Made by a program: the position numbers and the translations under genes
Assembly: GCA_902776615.1 (NCBI GenBank)
Contig: CACYQU010000019.1
Span: forward strand, 1-34,469
Length of the DNA stretch: 34,469 nucleotides
From: an uncultured bacterium
GTDB taxonomy: Bacteria; Verrucomicrobiota; Kiritimatiellia; RFP12; UBA1067
Direction: 5' to 3'
Shown here: positions 15,470 to 23,484 of the stretch, one piece after another
How the letters are laid out: every line of letters begins with the position of its first letter
Position numbering within the stretch: position 1 is the stretch's first letter
The notes under the pieces: model-generated
Databases searched by the model: none
Told to the model about the DNA's origin: nothing
The model's input: the letters and a program-made list of their open reading frames with translations, nothing else

Positions 15470-16219
15470 ATGTTCGTAAAGCTTACAAAAAAGGACGGTT
15501 CGCCGGTTTGGCTGAACGCCAACTTCATCGTTACGGTGGAGTCTGTCAGGGGAGGCGGCTCGATAGTAGTGCCCGTCGGCGATGGGCTGGACTACGAGGT
15601 TTCGGAGAATGTCGAAAAGATTCTTCCGATGATCGAGAAAGCCCAGGGCGCGGTTGCAATCGTGCCCGTGCCGACGACTGACGCGCTGAGCGCCGTTGCC
15701 GAGGAGCCTGTCGAGGAAGCGAGTGTCGAACGCGAGCAGCCGGTTGCGCAGCAGCCGGAGCCTAAAGAGTCCGAGAACATCGAGCCGCCGGTGTTCGAGT
15801 CGCCGGACATGCCGCAGGTTTCCGAGGCCGCCGCGGCAGCGGGTGTCGCGGCTGTTGCCGCGTTCAACGAGACCAAGGCCAAGGAGGCTGAGGCCGCGGC
15901 GGGCGCCGCGAAGCCCAAGCGTGTTCGCAAGACGAAAACAAAACCAGCGGCACCGGGCGTTCCTGCCACGGAAGGCGAACGCAAGACGCCTCGCCGCCGC
16001 GCTGCGCGCAAAACGCCGCTTGAACTAGACGAGGATCAGATTTCGCGCCTGCGGTCGATGAAGCCCCGCTCGTTCAACAAGCTTTCGAACGTTCTCAAGT
16101 CGCCTCAGTTCGCCATTGCCGAGCCTGAGAAGACGATAAAGGCTCTTATCGAGCACGACATAATAACCATCGACGAGCAGACCCGGCATGTGGAGTGGAT
16201 TCCTGTCGTGAAGGCGTAG
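15470..16219 (+). CDS. FlbD-like N-terminal domain protein with low-complexity linker
   Basis: The product is 249 residues. Residues 1-60 ([19 protein letters not shown], a VESV strand, [13 protein letters not shown]) closely follow the pattern of the small flagellar protein FlbD: KLT-x-x-x-G-x-x-x-x-LN-x-x-x-I-x-x-VE, then G-x-x-x-x-V-x-E-x-V-x-x-I. A Glu/Pro/Ala-rich linker (about 65-135) and a Lys/Arg-rich stretch (about 145-180) follow. The C-terminal region of about 65 residues ([20 protein letters not shown] onward) looks like a helical domain with a possible winged-helix character. There are no flagellar genes in the window. The basic stretch suggests nucleic-acid binding (inference). 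It sits 22 nt after argD and 4 nt before queF. Confidence 0.75.
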   Translation: MFVKLTKKDGSPVWLNANFIVTVESVRGGGSIVVPVGDGLDYEVSENVEKILPMIEKAQGAVAIVPVPTTDALSAVAEEPVEEASVEREQPVAQQPEPKESENIEPPVFESPDMPQVSEAAAAAGVAAVAAFNETKAKEAEAAAGAAKPKRVRKTKTKPAAPGVPATEGERKTPRRRAARKTPLELDEDQISRLRSMKPRSFNKLSNVLKSPQFAIAEPEKTIKALIEHDIITIDEQTRHVEWIPVVKA

Positions 16220-16223
16220 AGTA

Positions 16224-16697
16224 GTGGCAAAGTCGAGAACAGATCTTTCATCCCTCAAAGCGCTCGGCGCGACTGTCGCCGCGCCCGGCGACTACGATCC
16301 GTCGATTCTCGATTCTTTCGGGAACCGCCACCCCGAGCGCGACTACTGGGTCGCTTTTACCGCGCCGGAGTTCACAACCCTCTGCCCCAAGACGGGCCAG
16401 CCCGATTTCGCCACGCTGACGATAAGGTACATACCGGCAAAGAAGCTTGTGGAGTCCAAAAGCCTCAAGCTCTATCTGTTCGGTTTCCGCAATCACGGCG
16501 ATTTCCATGAAGACGTCGTGAATGTGATATACGACGATCTGGTGAAGCTTCTCAAGCCGAAGTACATGGAGGTTTACGGCAAGTTCGCCGCGCGCGGCGG
16601 AATCTCCATAGATCCATTCGTGAACGGAGGCGTCGGCGCGAAATACAAAGCGCTGGCCGCGAAGCGCTTTGCGGAATGGAAGGGCGTGCGGGACTGA
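16224..16697 (+). CDS. queF: NADPH-dependent preQ0 reductase QueF (type I)
   Basis: QueF reduces 7-cyano-7-deazaguanine to preQ1 in queuosine tRNA modification. The 157-residue protein has the catalytic Cys54 and Asp61 in [15 protein letters not shown], the QueF signature ESKSLKLY (77-84), and FRNHGDFHE. The length matches the unimodular (YkvM-like, type I) class. Translation starts at GTG 16224, 4 nt after the preceding stop. Its TGA overlaps the ATG of the following Mur ligase gene by one base. No other queuosine genes are in the window. Confidence 0.94.
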   Translation: MAKSRTDLSSLKALGATVAAPGDYDPSILDSFGNRHPERDYWVAFTAPEFTTLCPKTGQPDFATLTIRYIPAKKLVESKSLKLYLFGFRNHGDFHEDVVNVIYDDLVKLLKPKYMEVYGKFAARGGISIDPFVNGGVGAKYKALAAKRFAEWKGVRD

Positions 16698-17779
16698 TGA
16701 GGCTTTGGGGCGTAACAGGCACCAACGGCAAGACCACCACGGCGTGGGTGCTGGCCGAGTTTCTCAAGTCCGCCTACATAACGACGGTTGAAGTCAACAC
16801 CCTCCGCCGCAGATTTCATACAGGCTATACAACGCCTCCCCTCAAGCAGCTGCAGGAGATCTACGCCGAGATGGAGTCCGCCGGCGCGAAAGACTGCGTG
16901 ATGGAGGTCTCGAGCCATGCGATCCACCAGAACCGCGTCGGGTTCGGAACGGTTTCGACCTTCTGCGGCGGCGCGTTCACGAATCTTTCGGAGGACCATC
17001 TTGACTACCACAAGACCATGGAGGCGTATTTCGACGTGAAGCTCGACTTCGCCCGGCGGATCGCCGAGACTTCGCCTGGCGCGCCTTATGTGGTATGTCT
17101 TGACGGCGGATACGGACGCGAAATGCTGGCCAAGGTCTCCCGGCTGGACTTGAATGCGATTCCGGTCACTCGCGCAGCGCCCGCCTTCGATCTTTCCGGG
17201 CTTCGGCTCGTCGGCGACTACAATCAATCCAATGTGCTCGTCGCCGCCGCGCTTGCCGAGGCCGCAGGCGTATCGCGCGACGATATACAGCGCATCGTGC
17301 CAACGCTCGTTCCGCGCTGGGGACGGCTCGAATACGTGCCGTGCGGTTCGGACGCCAAGGTGTATGTGGACTTTGCGCACACGCCCGACGGACTCGAAAA
17401 GGTGCTCCGCGCCGCTCGCGGCTTCACCAAAGGACAGCTCTGGGTCGTATTCGGCGCAGGCGGCGACCGCGACCCGATGAAGCGACCTCTGATGGGAGAG
17501 GCGTGCGCGCGCCTCGCCGACAGGGTCGTCGTCACGAGCGACAACCCGCGCAGCGAAGACCCGATGAAAATCATCGAGAACATACTTTCCGGCATCGACG
17601 AACGTTCTGGGATCGAGGTCGAACCCGACCGTCGCAAGGCGATACATCTTGCGCTTAGGGGGGCGCAGAGCGGCGATGTTGTGCTGGTCTGCGGCAAAGG
17701 CCACGAGACCACCCAGGAGATCGCCGGCGTAAAGCATCCTTTCGACGACCGCGAAGTCGTCCGCGCATTCAACCGCTGA
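16697..17779 (+). CDS. MurE-like Mur ligase lacking the N-terminal domain
   Basis: The 360-residue protein has the Mur ligase central and C-terminal domains: ATP loop GTNGKTTT at residues 8-15, EVSSHAIHQNRVG, TNLSEDHLDYHK, a YFDVKLDFA segment with the likely carbamylated Lys, then TSDNPRSEDP and GKGHETTQ in the C-terminal domain. DNPR is the meso-diaminopimelate recognition motif of MurE. MurE is normally about 490 residues; here the roughly 100-residue UDP-binding N-terminal domain is absent, because the P-loop starts at residue 8 and queF occupies the DNA directly upstream. It could be a specialised or recycling-type ligase rather than the main MurE. ATG 16697 overlaps the queF stop (TGATG). 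Confidence 0.85.
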   Translation: MRLWGVTGTNGKTTTAWVLAEFLKSAYITTVEVNTLRRRFHTGYTTPPLKQLQEIYAEMESAGAKDCVMEVSSHAIHQNRVGFGTVSTFCGGAFTNLSEDHLDYHKTMEAYFDVKLDFARRIAETSPGAPYVVCLDGGYGREMLAKVSRLDLNAIPVTRAAPAFDLSGLRLVGDYNQSNVLVAAALAEAAGVSRDDIQRIVPTLVPRWGRLEYVPCGSDAKVYVDFAHTPDGLEKVLRAARGFTKGQLWVVFGAGGDRDPMKRPLMGEACARLADRVVVTSDNPRSEDPMKIIENILSGIDERSGIEVEPDRRKAIHLALRGAQSGDVVLVCGKGHETTQEIAGVKHPFDDREVVRAFNR

Positions 17780-17875
17780 CGCGGCGCAAGGCGAGGCGGT
17801 CCAGCAACGGCGGTGCACGGCAAATTCGGGATAAGCTCGCCCCTCTGGAATCCGTAGGCATGTGCCAGACGGATT

Positions 17876-17884
17876 TGGTATAAT
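17876..17884 (+). promoter_or_regulatory. Extended -10 promoter of the rubrerythrin gene
   Basis: TGG followed by TATAAT (17879-17884), about 46 nt before the ATG. No clear -35 is visible. The remainder of the 151-nt gap from 17780 shows no gene or obvious terminator. Confidence 0.6.
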
Positions 17885-17930
17885 GTTACCGCAAAAAACA
17901 AGTAGAACAACCAACAACAGGAGATCAGCC

Positions 17931-18464
17931 ATGGAACTCAAGGGTTCAAAGACCGAACAAAATCTTTTGACGGCGTTCGCCGGCGAATCGCAGGCGCGCA
18001 ACAAATACGACTACTTCGCGTCGCGCGCGAAGAAGGATGGCTACGAGCAGATCGCGGCCATTTTCCAGGAGACGGCTCTGAACGAGAAGGAGCACGCCAA
18101 GATATGGTTCAAGGAGCTTGGCGGAATCGGCGACACACCTGCAAACCTCCTCGCAGCCGCCGCAGGCGAACACGAGGAGTGGACCGGCATGTACAAGCGC
18201 TTCTCCGAAGAGGCCAAGGCGGAGGGCTTCGACAGGCTCGCGGTGCTGTTCGCAAAGGTCGCCGAGATCGAGCAGCACCACGAAGAGCGCTATCGCAAGC
18301 TCGCCAAGAACATTGAGACTGGCGAAGTGTGGGTGAAGATCGGCAAGAATCGTTGGCAGTGCCGCAACTGCGGCGCAATCATCGAGGGCGAAAAGGCTCC
18401 CGAACTCTGCCCGGTGTGCGCCCACCCGAAGGCGTATTTCCAGGTCGAGCCGCAGAACTACTGA
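17931..18464 (+). CDS. rbr: Rubrerythrin
   Basis: This 177-residue protein combines a ferritin-like diiron domain (residues 1-130) with a C-terminal rubredoxin domain. The diiron ligand motifs are visible: Glu19 in [11 protein letters not shown], the NEKEHAK helix (51-57), GEHEEW (about 79-84) and EIEQHH (about 112-117). The FeS4 site is Cys144/Cys147 and Cys160/Cys163. Rubrerythrins reduce hydrogen peroxide in anaerobes using reduced rubredoxin or NADH-linked donors. ATG 17931 is chosen because caggaga lies 7 nt upstream and the family N-terminus ([13 protein letters not shown]) begins there. Confidence 0.95.
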   Translation: MELKGSKTEQNLLTAFAGESQARNKYDYFASRAKKDGYEQIAAIFQETALNEKEHAKIWFKELGGIGDTPANLLAAAAGEHEEWTGMYKRFSEEAKAEGFDRLAVLFAKVAEIEQHHEERYRKLAKNIETGEVWVKIGKNRWQCRNCGAIIEGEKAPELCPVCAHPKAYFQVEPQNY

Positions 18465-18476
18465 GGCTCTTTGCCT

Positions 18477-19247
18477 GTGAACACGCTGATAACCGGGGCA
18501 AGTTCCGGAATAGGCGAAGCGCTGGCCGTCGCGTGCGCAAAACGCGGCGACACGCTGTTTCTTTGCGGACGCGATGGACATCGTCTTGGGCTTGTGGCAG
18601 AGCGGTGCCGAGCCGCGCTGTCCGCACAAGGCGGTGGCGAGGTGCGCGCAGAGATCGTGGATGTGACAGACGAATACGCTGTGCGCAGCTGGATCGAGCG
18701 ATGCGATTCCAATGCGCCTCTTGATCGCGTGTTCGCAAACGCGGGCGTGTCCACAGGCGAGGAGACGGAGCGCAACGTTCGCGCAACCTTCGCGACAAAC
18801 GTCGGCGGTTGCGTGAACACGGTTCTGCCTGCGCTGGAAATCTTCCGCAGGCGCGGCGCAAGCGATGGCGGCAATCGGCAAATAGTGATAACGGCGAGCA
18901 TCGCCGGGTATGGACCTCTCGGGGCATGCCCCAGCTACGCCGCGACGAAAGCGTGCGTCAAATCGTGGGGACTGTCTCTGCGGAGCATGTACGCAAGGAG
19001 CGGAGTGAAGGTGAATGTCGTCTGCCCGGGGTTCGTTCGAAGCCGCATAACCGACGCGAATACGTGCCCGATGCCGTTTTTCCTAGAGGCCGACCAGGCG
19101 GCCGAGACAATCCTTCGCGGCGTTGACCGCAATAGGGGGCTGATAGCCTTTCCTTGGCAGATGAGACTGTCGGCGTGGCTGCTGTCGGTTTTGCCGTGGC
19201 GCGTCAACGAATTGGCGAACCGTCTTCTGCCGCGCAAGTCGCGGTGA
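18477..19247 (+). CDS. Short-chain dehydrogenase/reductase
   Basis: The product is a classical SDR of about 256 residues. The N-terminal cofactor motif is TGASSGIG, followed by the NAG motif (FANAGVS) and the catalytic Ser in ITASIAGYG, with Tyr and Lys in YAATK. The C-terminal end contains a hydrophobic stretch (LSAWLLSVLPW), suggesting membrane association, as in the DltE/YdfG-like subgroup with a fatty-acyl or envelope substrate; this is inference. It probably starts at GTG 18477 (gagg at 18463-18466); TTG 18471 is an alternative that adds two residues. It lies 12 nt after rubrerythrin and is likely co-transcribed. Confidence 0.85.
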   Translation: MNTLITGASSGIGEALAVACAKRGDTLFLCGRDGHRLGLVAERCRAALSAQGGGEVRAEIVDVTDEYAVRSWIERCDSNAPLDRVFANAGVSTGEETERNVRATFATNVGGCVNTVLPALEIFRRRGASDGGNRQIVITASIAGYGPLGACPSYAATKACVKSWGLSLRSMYARSGVKVNVVCPGFVRSRITDANTCPMPFFLEADQAAETILRGVDRNRGLIAFPWQMRLSAWLLSVLPWRVNELANRLLPRKSR

Positions 19248-19287
19248 CGCTTGGCACTGGGCCGCGGCGGCATATATGTGGAGATTT

Positions 19288-19296
19288 TGATATAAT
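19288..19296 (+). promoter_or_regulatory. Extended -10 promoter of the helicase gene
   Basis: TGA followed by TATAAT (19291-19296). The ATG at 19306 begins 9 nt after the hexamer and there is no ribosome site, so a leaderless transcript is implied. Confidence 0.6.
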
Positions 19297-19305
19297 TAAA
19301 CGCTC

Positions 19306-21399
19306 ATGACAGACTTCTCTCAGCTTCTCAATCCAGAGCAGTGCGCAGCCGCAACTGCAGGCGACGGGCCGCTTCTCGTGCTCGCTGCCGCGGGAACCGG
19401 CAAGACGCGCACGCTCGTGCATCGCGTCGCATATCTTGTCGAGCAAGGGGTTGATCCAAGCCGCATACTGCTTCTCACGTTCACCAACAGGGCCGCACGC
19501 GAAATGCTCGAACGCGCGGAGAAGGTCGTGGGGCCCGATGCGTCGATGATATGGTCTGGCACGTTCCACTCCATTTGCGCACGTTTGCTTAGACGATACG
19601 GCAATGCCATTGGCTATCAGCCGGGCTTTCAGATAATCGACGACGACGACCAGAAGAAGCTGATAGGCGACATCATCAAGTCCACTGTCGCCAACCCGAA
19701 GGATTTCCCGAAGAAGGAGGTCGTCGCGAAGATGATTTCCGAGGCGGCCAACGAGTGCATGCCTGTGTTGCAGGTGGCAGGGCGTTGGCAGCTAAAGGCG
19801 GCAGGCTTCGAACCAGAGGAGATCGAGAAGATCGCCTCAACTTACGCTGCGCGCAAGCTGGAGCTGAACGCGATGGACTTCGACGACCTTCTCGTGAACG
19901 GCCTCAGACTGCTCAAGGAGAGCGACCGCGTGCGCGAGATGCTGCAGGAGCACTTTCTGCATGTCCTTGTCGACGAATACCAAGATACGAACGGCTTGCA
20001 GGCCGAGTTCACCGACATACTTGCGGCGCGCCACCGCAACATCATGGCGGTTGGCGACGACTTCCAGTGCATTTACACTTGGCGCGGCGCGCAGATTGAG
20101 AACATCATGGAGTTTCCCAACCGCTGGCAGGGATGCAAGGTCGTGAAGCTCGAGCGCAACTACCGCAGCGTACCCGGCGTGCTGGACGTCGCGAACGTCG
20201 TCATGAAAGACGCGCCAGGGCAGTTCGAGAAGATGCTGCGTCCGTTCAGGGATTCCAACGGCGACAAGCCGTGGCTCTACCGCGTTTACGACGGGCGCGC
20301 CCAGGCGAACGAGTTGTACAAGCTTGTGAACGAGGTCCACGGCTACGGCTACCGCTATTCCGACATAGCAGTTCTTTACCGTGGACACTACCAGTCGATC
20401 GATATTCAGATGACCCTTGCGCGAATGGGCGTTCCCTTTAGGATTACGAGCGGAATAGGCGTGTTCGAGCAGGTGCACGCGAAGGACGTGATCGCATATC
20501 TGAGGCTCGTGTTGAATCCTGCCGACGAGCTCTCGTTCATGCGCCTCGTGCAGCTTCTGCCCGGCGTCGGCGAGAAGGGTGCGCGCGGTTGCTGGGGCAA
20601 GCTGGCGGGCCGGTTCGACGGCTCCCGCCGCGAAGACCGCGATGCGCTTGGCGCGATGCTTCCGGCAAAGGCCAAGGCTGTCTGGCCGCAGCTTGCGAAA
20701 TGCTTCGAGTGTGCGAACGACCACCTCGACACGGACGAGACCGGCGAGCTGGTGGAGGATTTCTGCGACCTCTTCTACGAAGATCACTTGAGCCGCGAAT
20801 ACGAGGAGAAGGACGCCTCCGACCGCCTTGACGACGTGAAGGAAATCGCCGCGCAGATTGCAGGCGAAGACGCAGGTGCGGACGGCGGCGGGCGCGAAAG
20901 GCTGACGCAGTTCCTCGCCGAGGTTGCGCTCATGACCAATCTCGATGTTCGCCGAAACGATCCGAATCTTGATCGCGTCACGCTTTCGACGATTCACCAG
21001 GCGAAAGGCATGGAGTGGCCCGTCGTCATCGTGCCATGGCTCGCAGAAGGAATGTTCCCGAGCTCGAAAGCCGTGGAGGAAGGCCGCATCGACGAGGAAC
21101 GTCGCCTTTTCTATGTCGTCGTGACGCGCGCGAAAGACCGGCTTTACATGTTCGTGCCGCAGATACGCAAGATGCCAGACGGAGGCATGATTCCGCTCGA
21201 CGGCTCGATATTCGTCAAGGAGATTCCAGAACGGCTTTTGAACGTGAGGTGCGTGCAGAGCTATCCTGACGCCTATGGGCGCTACGGTGGCTATGGCGGC
21301 TACGGTGGCTATGGCGGCTATGGCCACGGCGGCGGTTCGCGTGGCGGCTACGGCGGCAGACAGAAACCGCCTCAATACAAGACTACATGGCGACGGTGA
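19306..21399 (+). CDS. UvrD/PcrA-type superfamily 1 DNA helicase
   Basis: The 697-residue product is a 3'-5' SF1A helicase. Motifs are visible in order: AAAGTGKTRT (27-36, Walker A), LTFTNRAAREM (Ia), VDEYQDTNG (about 222, II), GDDFQCIYTWRGA (III), NYRS (IV), TIHQAKGMEWPVVIVPWLAEGMFP (V, quoted only as landmarks: TIHQAKGMEW then WLAEGMFP) and EERRLFYVVVTRAKD (VI). It unwinds DNA in repair or replication. Instead of the usual C-terminal Tudor-like end of PcrA, the last 45 or so residues are a Gly/Tyr/Arg-rich tail (repeated YGGYGG, then SRGGYGGRQ). There is no ribosome site; the ATG sits 9 nt after a TATAAT. The ABC-F gene follows 5 nt after the stop. Confidence 0.92.
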   Translation: MTDFSQLLNPEQCAAATAGDGPLLVLAAAGTGKTRTLVHRVAYLVEQGVDPSRILLLTFTNRAAREMLERAEKVVGPDASMIWSGTFHSICARLLRRYGNAIGYQPGFQIIDDDDQKKLIGDIIKSTVANPKDFPKKEVVAKMISEAANECMPVLQVAGRWQLKAAGFEPEEIEKIASTYAARKLELNAMDFDDLLVNGLRLLKESDRVREMLQEHFLHVLVDEYQDTNGLQAEFTDILAARHRNIMAVGDDFQCIYTWRGAQIENIMEFPNRWQGCKVVKLERNYRSVPGVLDVANVVMKDAPGQFEKMLRPFRDSNGDKPWLYRVYDGRAQANELYKLVNEVHGYGYRYSDIAVLYRGHYQSIDIQMTLARMGVPFRITSGIGVFEQVHAKDVIAYLRLVLNPADELSFMRLVQLLPGVGEKGARGCWGKLAGRFDGSRREDRDALGAMLPAKAKAVWPQLAKCFECANDHLDTDETGELVEDFCDLFYEDHLSREYEEKDASDRLDDVKEIAAQIAGEDAGADGGGRERLTQFLAEVALMTNLDVRRNDPNLDRVTLSTIHQAKGMEWPVVIVPWLAEGMFPSSKAVEEGRIDEERRLFYVVVTRAKDRLYMFVPQIRKMPDGGMIPLDGSIFVKEIPERLLNVRCVQSYPDAYGRYGGYGGYGGYGGYGHGGGSRGGYGGRQKPPQYKTTWRR
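21275..21361 (+). repeat. Low-complexity tatggcggctacggtggc-type repeat encoding the Gly/Tyr tail
   Basis: Units of 6 and 12 bp alternating tatggcggc and tacggtggc encode GGYGGYGGYGG in the helicase C-terminus. Alternation of synonymous Tyr (tat/tac) and Gly codons suggests a 12-bp expansion unit. Confidence 0.8.
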
Positions 21400-21404
21400 C
21401 ATAA

Positions 21405-23363
21405 ATGCTGGACTTCAGAAACATAAGCGTACACTATGGGCATCAGGACGTTCTGACGGACGTCACCTTCCGTGTGAACAAAGGCGACCGCGTGGGCGTC
21501 GTAGGTCCGAACGGCAGCGGCAAGTCCACGCTCTTCAAGATAGTGCTCGGCGAGATGTCCACCGATTCCGGCGAGCTGATAATCGAGAACAATCCGCGAA
21601 TCGGCTGGACGCGCCAGAACCCCGAGCCTGACAGCGACGATGAAACGTTGCTCGAATATTCCGTGCGCGGCGTGCCTGGTCTCGCCGAGATGGAAGCCGA
21701 GATGCGCGAACTGGAGGCGGACCTCGCAGATCCGCAGAAGATGAAGCGCTACGGCGAGTTGCAGACCGCGTTCGAACATCTTGGCGGATATGACATAGAG
21801 ACGCGTGTGAAGGTTGCTCTCGGCGGTCTTGGCTTTTCGACCGAAGAGTTCGCGAAGCCGTTCAGGTCGTTCTCCGGCGGATGGCGCATGAGGGCCGAGC
21901 TGTCGCGTGTTCTCGCCTCCAAGCCGGACCTTCTCCTTCTGGACGAGCCGTCGAACTACCTTGATCTTCCTGCCGTGGATTGGCTGCAGAAGTTTCTCAA
22001 GGCCTACGATGGCACGTTGATGCTCATCTCGCACGACCGCTACCTTCTGCGGACGCTTACAAGCATAATCGTCGAGGTGGATGCAGGAACCGCGACGCGC
22101 TACGAGGGCAATCTCGACTGGTACATGCGCGAGCGGGAAGTCCGCTACGAGCATCTCAAGGCCGCGAAGGAGAATCAAGACCACCACCGCGAGCAGCTTC
22201 AGCGATTCGTCGACCGCTTCCGCGCCCAGGCCACGAAGGCCGCGCAGGCGCAGAGCCGTCAGAAACTCATCGACAAGATCGACGAGGAACGGATCGTTCT
22301 GCCAAAGCGCTATACGCAATCGGGCAGGCTGCGCCTGGCAGAGCCGCCGCCGAGCGGAATCGAGATGTTCCGCTGCGAAAACCTGGAGTTCTCATACGAC
22401 GGGCGGAAGAAGGTTCTGGACGGGATATCCTTCAATATCGCGCGCGGAGACAAGGTGGCGCTCATCGGATACAACGGTCTCGGCAAGACTACGCTCATGC
22501 GCATCATCGCCGGCACGCGCGAGCCGACCGGCGGAAAGGCGGTTCTGGGCCACAATGTCGTCCCCGGCTATCTGAGCCAGGAGTTCGCAGAGACGATTCC
22601 GCCGGACGTGAGCGTGTATCGAAACGCGAAGAACGCGTGGGATGCGCACGGCGGCGGACCGGAAAAGAACTTTCGCAATCAGCTTGGCGCGTTCGGCTTC
22701 GACGAGAACGACGTAGAGAAGCCGGCAGGCGTGCTTTCTGGTGGCGAGAAGATACGCCTTGCGTTTCTGCGGCTGTTTCTGAGCGCGCCGAACTTTCTGC
22801 TTCTGGACGAACCGACCACCCACCTCGATCTCGACGGGCGCCGCCTTTTGCAAGAGGCGCTCCAGAAGTACAAGGGAACGATTCTGCTCGTATCCCATGA
22901 CATAGACTTTGTCAGGGCGGTGGCGACCAGCGTTCTTGAAATAACCCACGAGGGGCTGAGGCAGTTCCCCGGCGGCTATGACTATTACTGCGAAAAGCGC
23001 GAGGAGGGGAGAGGTGCGGCCGCGTCCGCGAAGAAGCAGAACGTAGAGTCTGCGGTCACGGTTCAGCGCGCGCCGACATCCAAGGAACTTCGCCAGCAGC
23101 GCGCGGCCGAGCGCGCGAAGATCGCGCCGAAGCTCAAGGAGCTCAAGCAGCGCGTGGAGAAAGCCGAAAAGAAGGTTGACGAGCTGCAGGCCGCGCTTGA
23201 CGCCGCGTCGGAGGAATTGTTCAACCCGCGGCCGGACACGAACTTCGAGGAGGCGAACCGCAAGGTGCGGACGCTCCAATTCGAGATTGACCGCTACACG
23301 GCCGAATGGGAGTCTGCCGCTACAGAACTTGAGGCGCTCACATCTGGCGGCGGGCCGGCATAA
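21405..23363 (+). CDS. ABC-F family ATPase
   Basis: The 652-residue soluble protein has two ABC ATPase domains and no membrane segment. The first has Walker A GPNGSGKST (34-42), signature FSGGW (156-160) and Walker B LLLLDEP (176-182). The second has GYNGLGKTT (355-363), LSGGEK and LLLDEPTTHLDL. Between them lies the charged helical ABC-F linker (about 235-300, rich in Arg/Lys/Gln), which in characterised members enters the ribosomal E site. A C-terminal coiled coil (about 565-650) is present. ABC-F proteins act on stalled ribosomes or in antibiotic protection; the subfamily (Uup/YdiF/YheS-like) is not determined. It starts 5 nt after the helicase stop, so it depends on that transcript. Confidence 0.92.
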   Translation: MLDFRNISVHYGHQDVLTDVTFRVNKGDRVGVVGPNGSGKSTLFKIVLGEMSTDSGELIIENNPRIGWTRQNPEPDSDDETLLEYSVRGVPGLAEMEAEMRELEADLADPQKMKRYGELQTAFEHLGGYDIETRVKVALGGLGFSTEEFAKPFRSFSGGWRMRAELSRVLASKPDLLLLDEPSNYLDLPAVDWLQKFLKAYDGTLMLISHDRYLLRTLTSIIVEVDAGTATRYEGNLDWYMREREVRYEHLKAAKENQDHHREQLQRFVDRFRAQATKAAQAQSRQKLIDKIDEERIVLPKRYTQSGRLRLAEPPPSGIEMFRCENLEFSYDGRKKVLDGISFNIARGDKVALIGYNGLGKTTLMRIIAGTREPTGGKAVLGHNVVPGYLSQEFAETIPPDVSVYRNAKNAWDAHGGGPEKNFRNQLGAFGFDENDVEKPAGVLSGGEKIRLAFLRLFLSAPNFLLLDEPTTHLDLDGRRLLQEALQKYKGTILLVSHDIDFVRAVATSVLEITHEGLRQFPGGYDYYCEKREEGRGAAASAKKQNVESAVTVQRAPTSKELRQQRAAERAKIAPKLKELKQRVEKAEKKVDELQAALDAASEELFNPRPDTNFEEANRKVRTLQFEIDRYTAEWESAATELEALTSGGGPA

Positions 23364-23368
23364 GCGCC

Positions 23369-23407
23369 ATTGGCCCGGGTTTTCACCGACAAGAATGCGG
23401 GGCCAAT
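23369..23407 (+). terminator. Possible weak terminator hairpin
   Basis: attggccc (23369-23376) and gggccaat (23400-23407) are a perfect 8-bp inverted repeat with a 23-nt loop and no U-tract, directly after the ABC-F stop codon. It may be a terminator or a chance dyad. Confidence 0.3.
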
Positions 23408-23413
23408 AGCCAC

Positions 23414-23443
23414 TTGATGGCAGATAAGGAGTTATGGTATAAT
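23414..23443 (+). promoter_or_regulatory. Promoter of ilvC
   Basis: TTGATG (23414-23419), an 18-nt spacer ending in TGG, and TATAAT (23438-23443), 41 nt upstream of the ilvC start codon. Confidence 0.65.
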
Positions 23444-23484
23444 ATCCGAAAATATCGCAAAGCGATAGACAAAGGAAAAAACAA

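Noticed and set aside
13918..15528. A 536-codon minus-strand open frame opposite argB and argD
   Set aside because: It is antisense to two well-supported enzymes; same codon-bias explanation.
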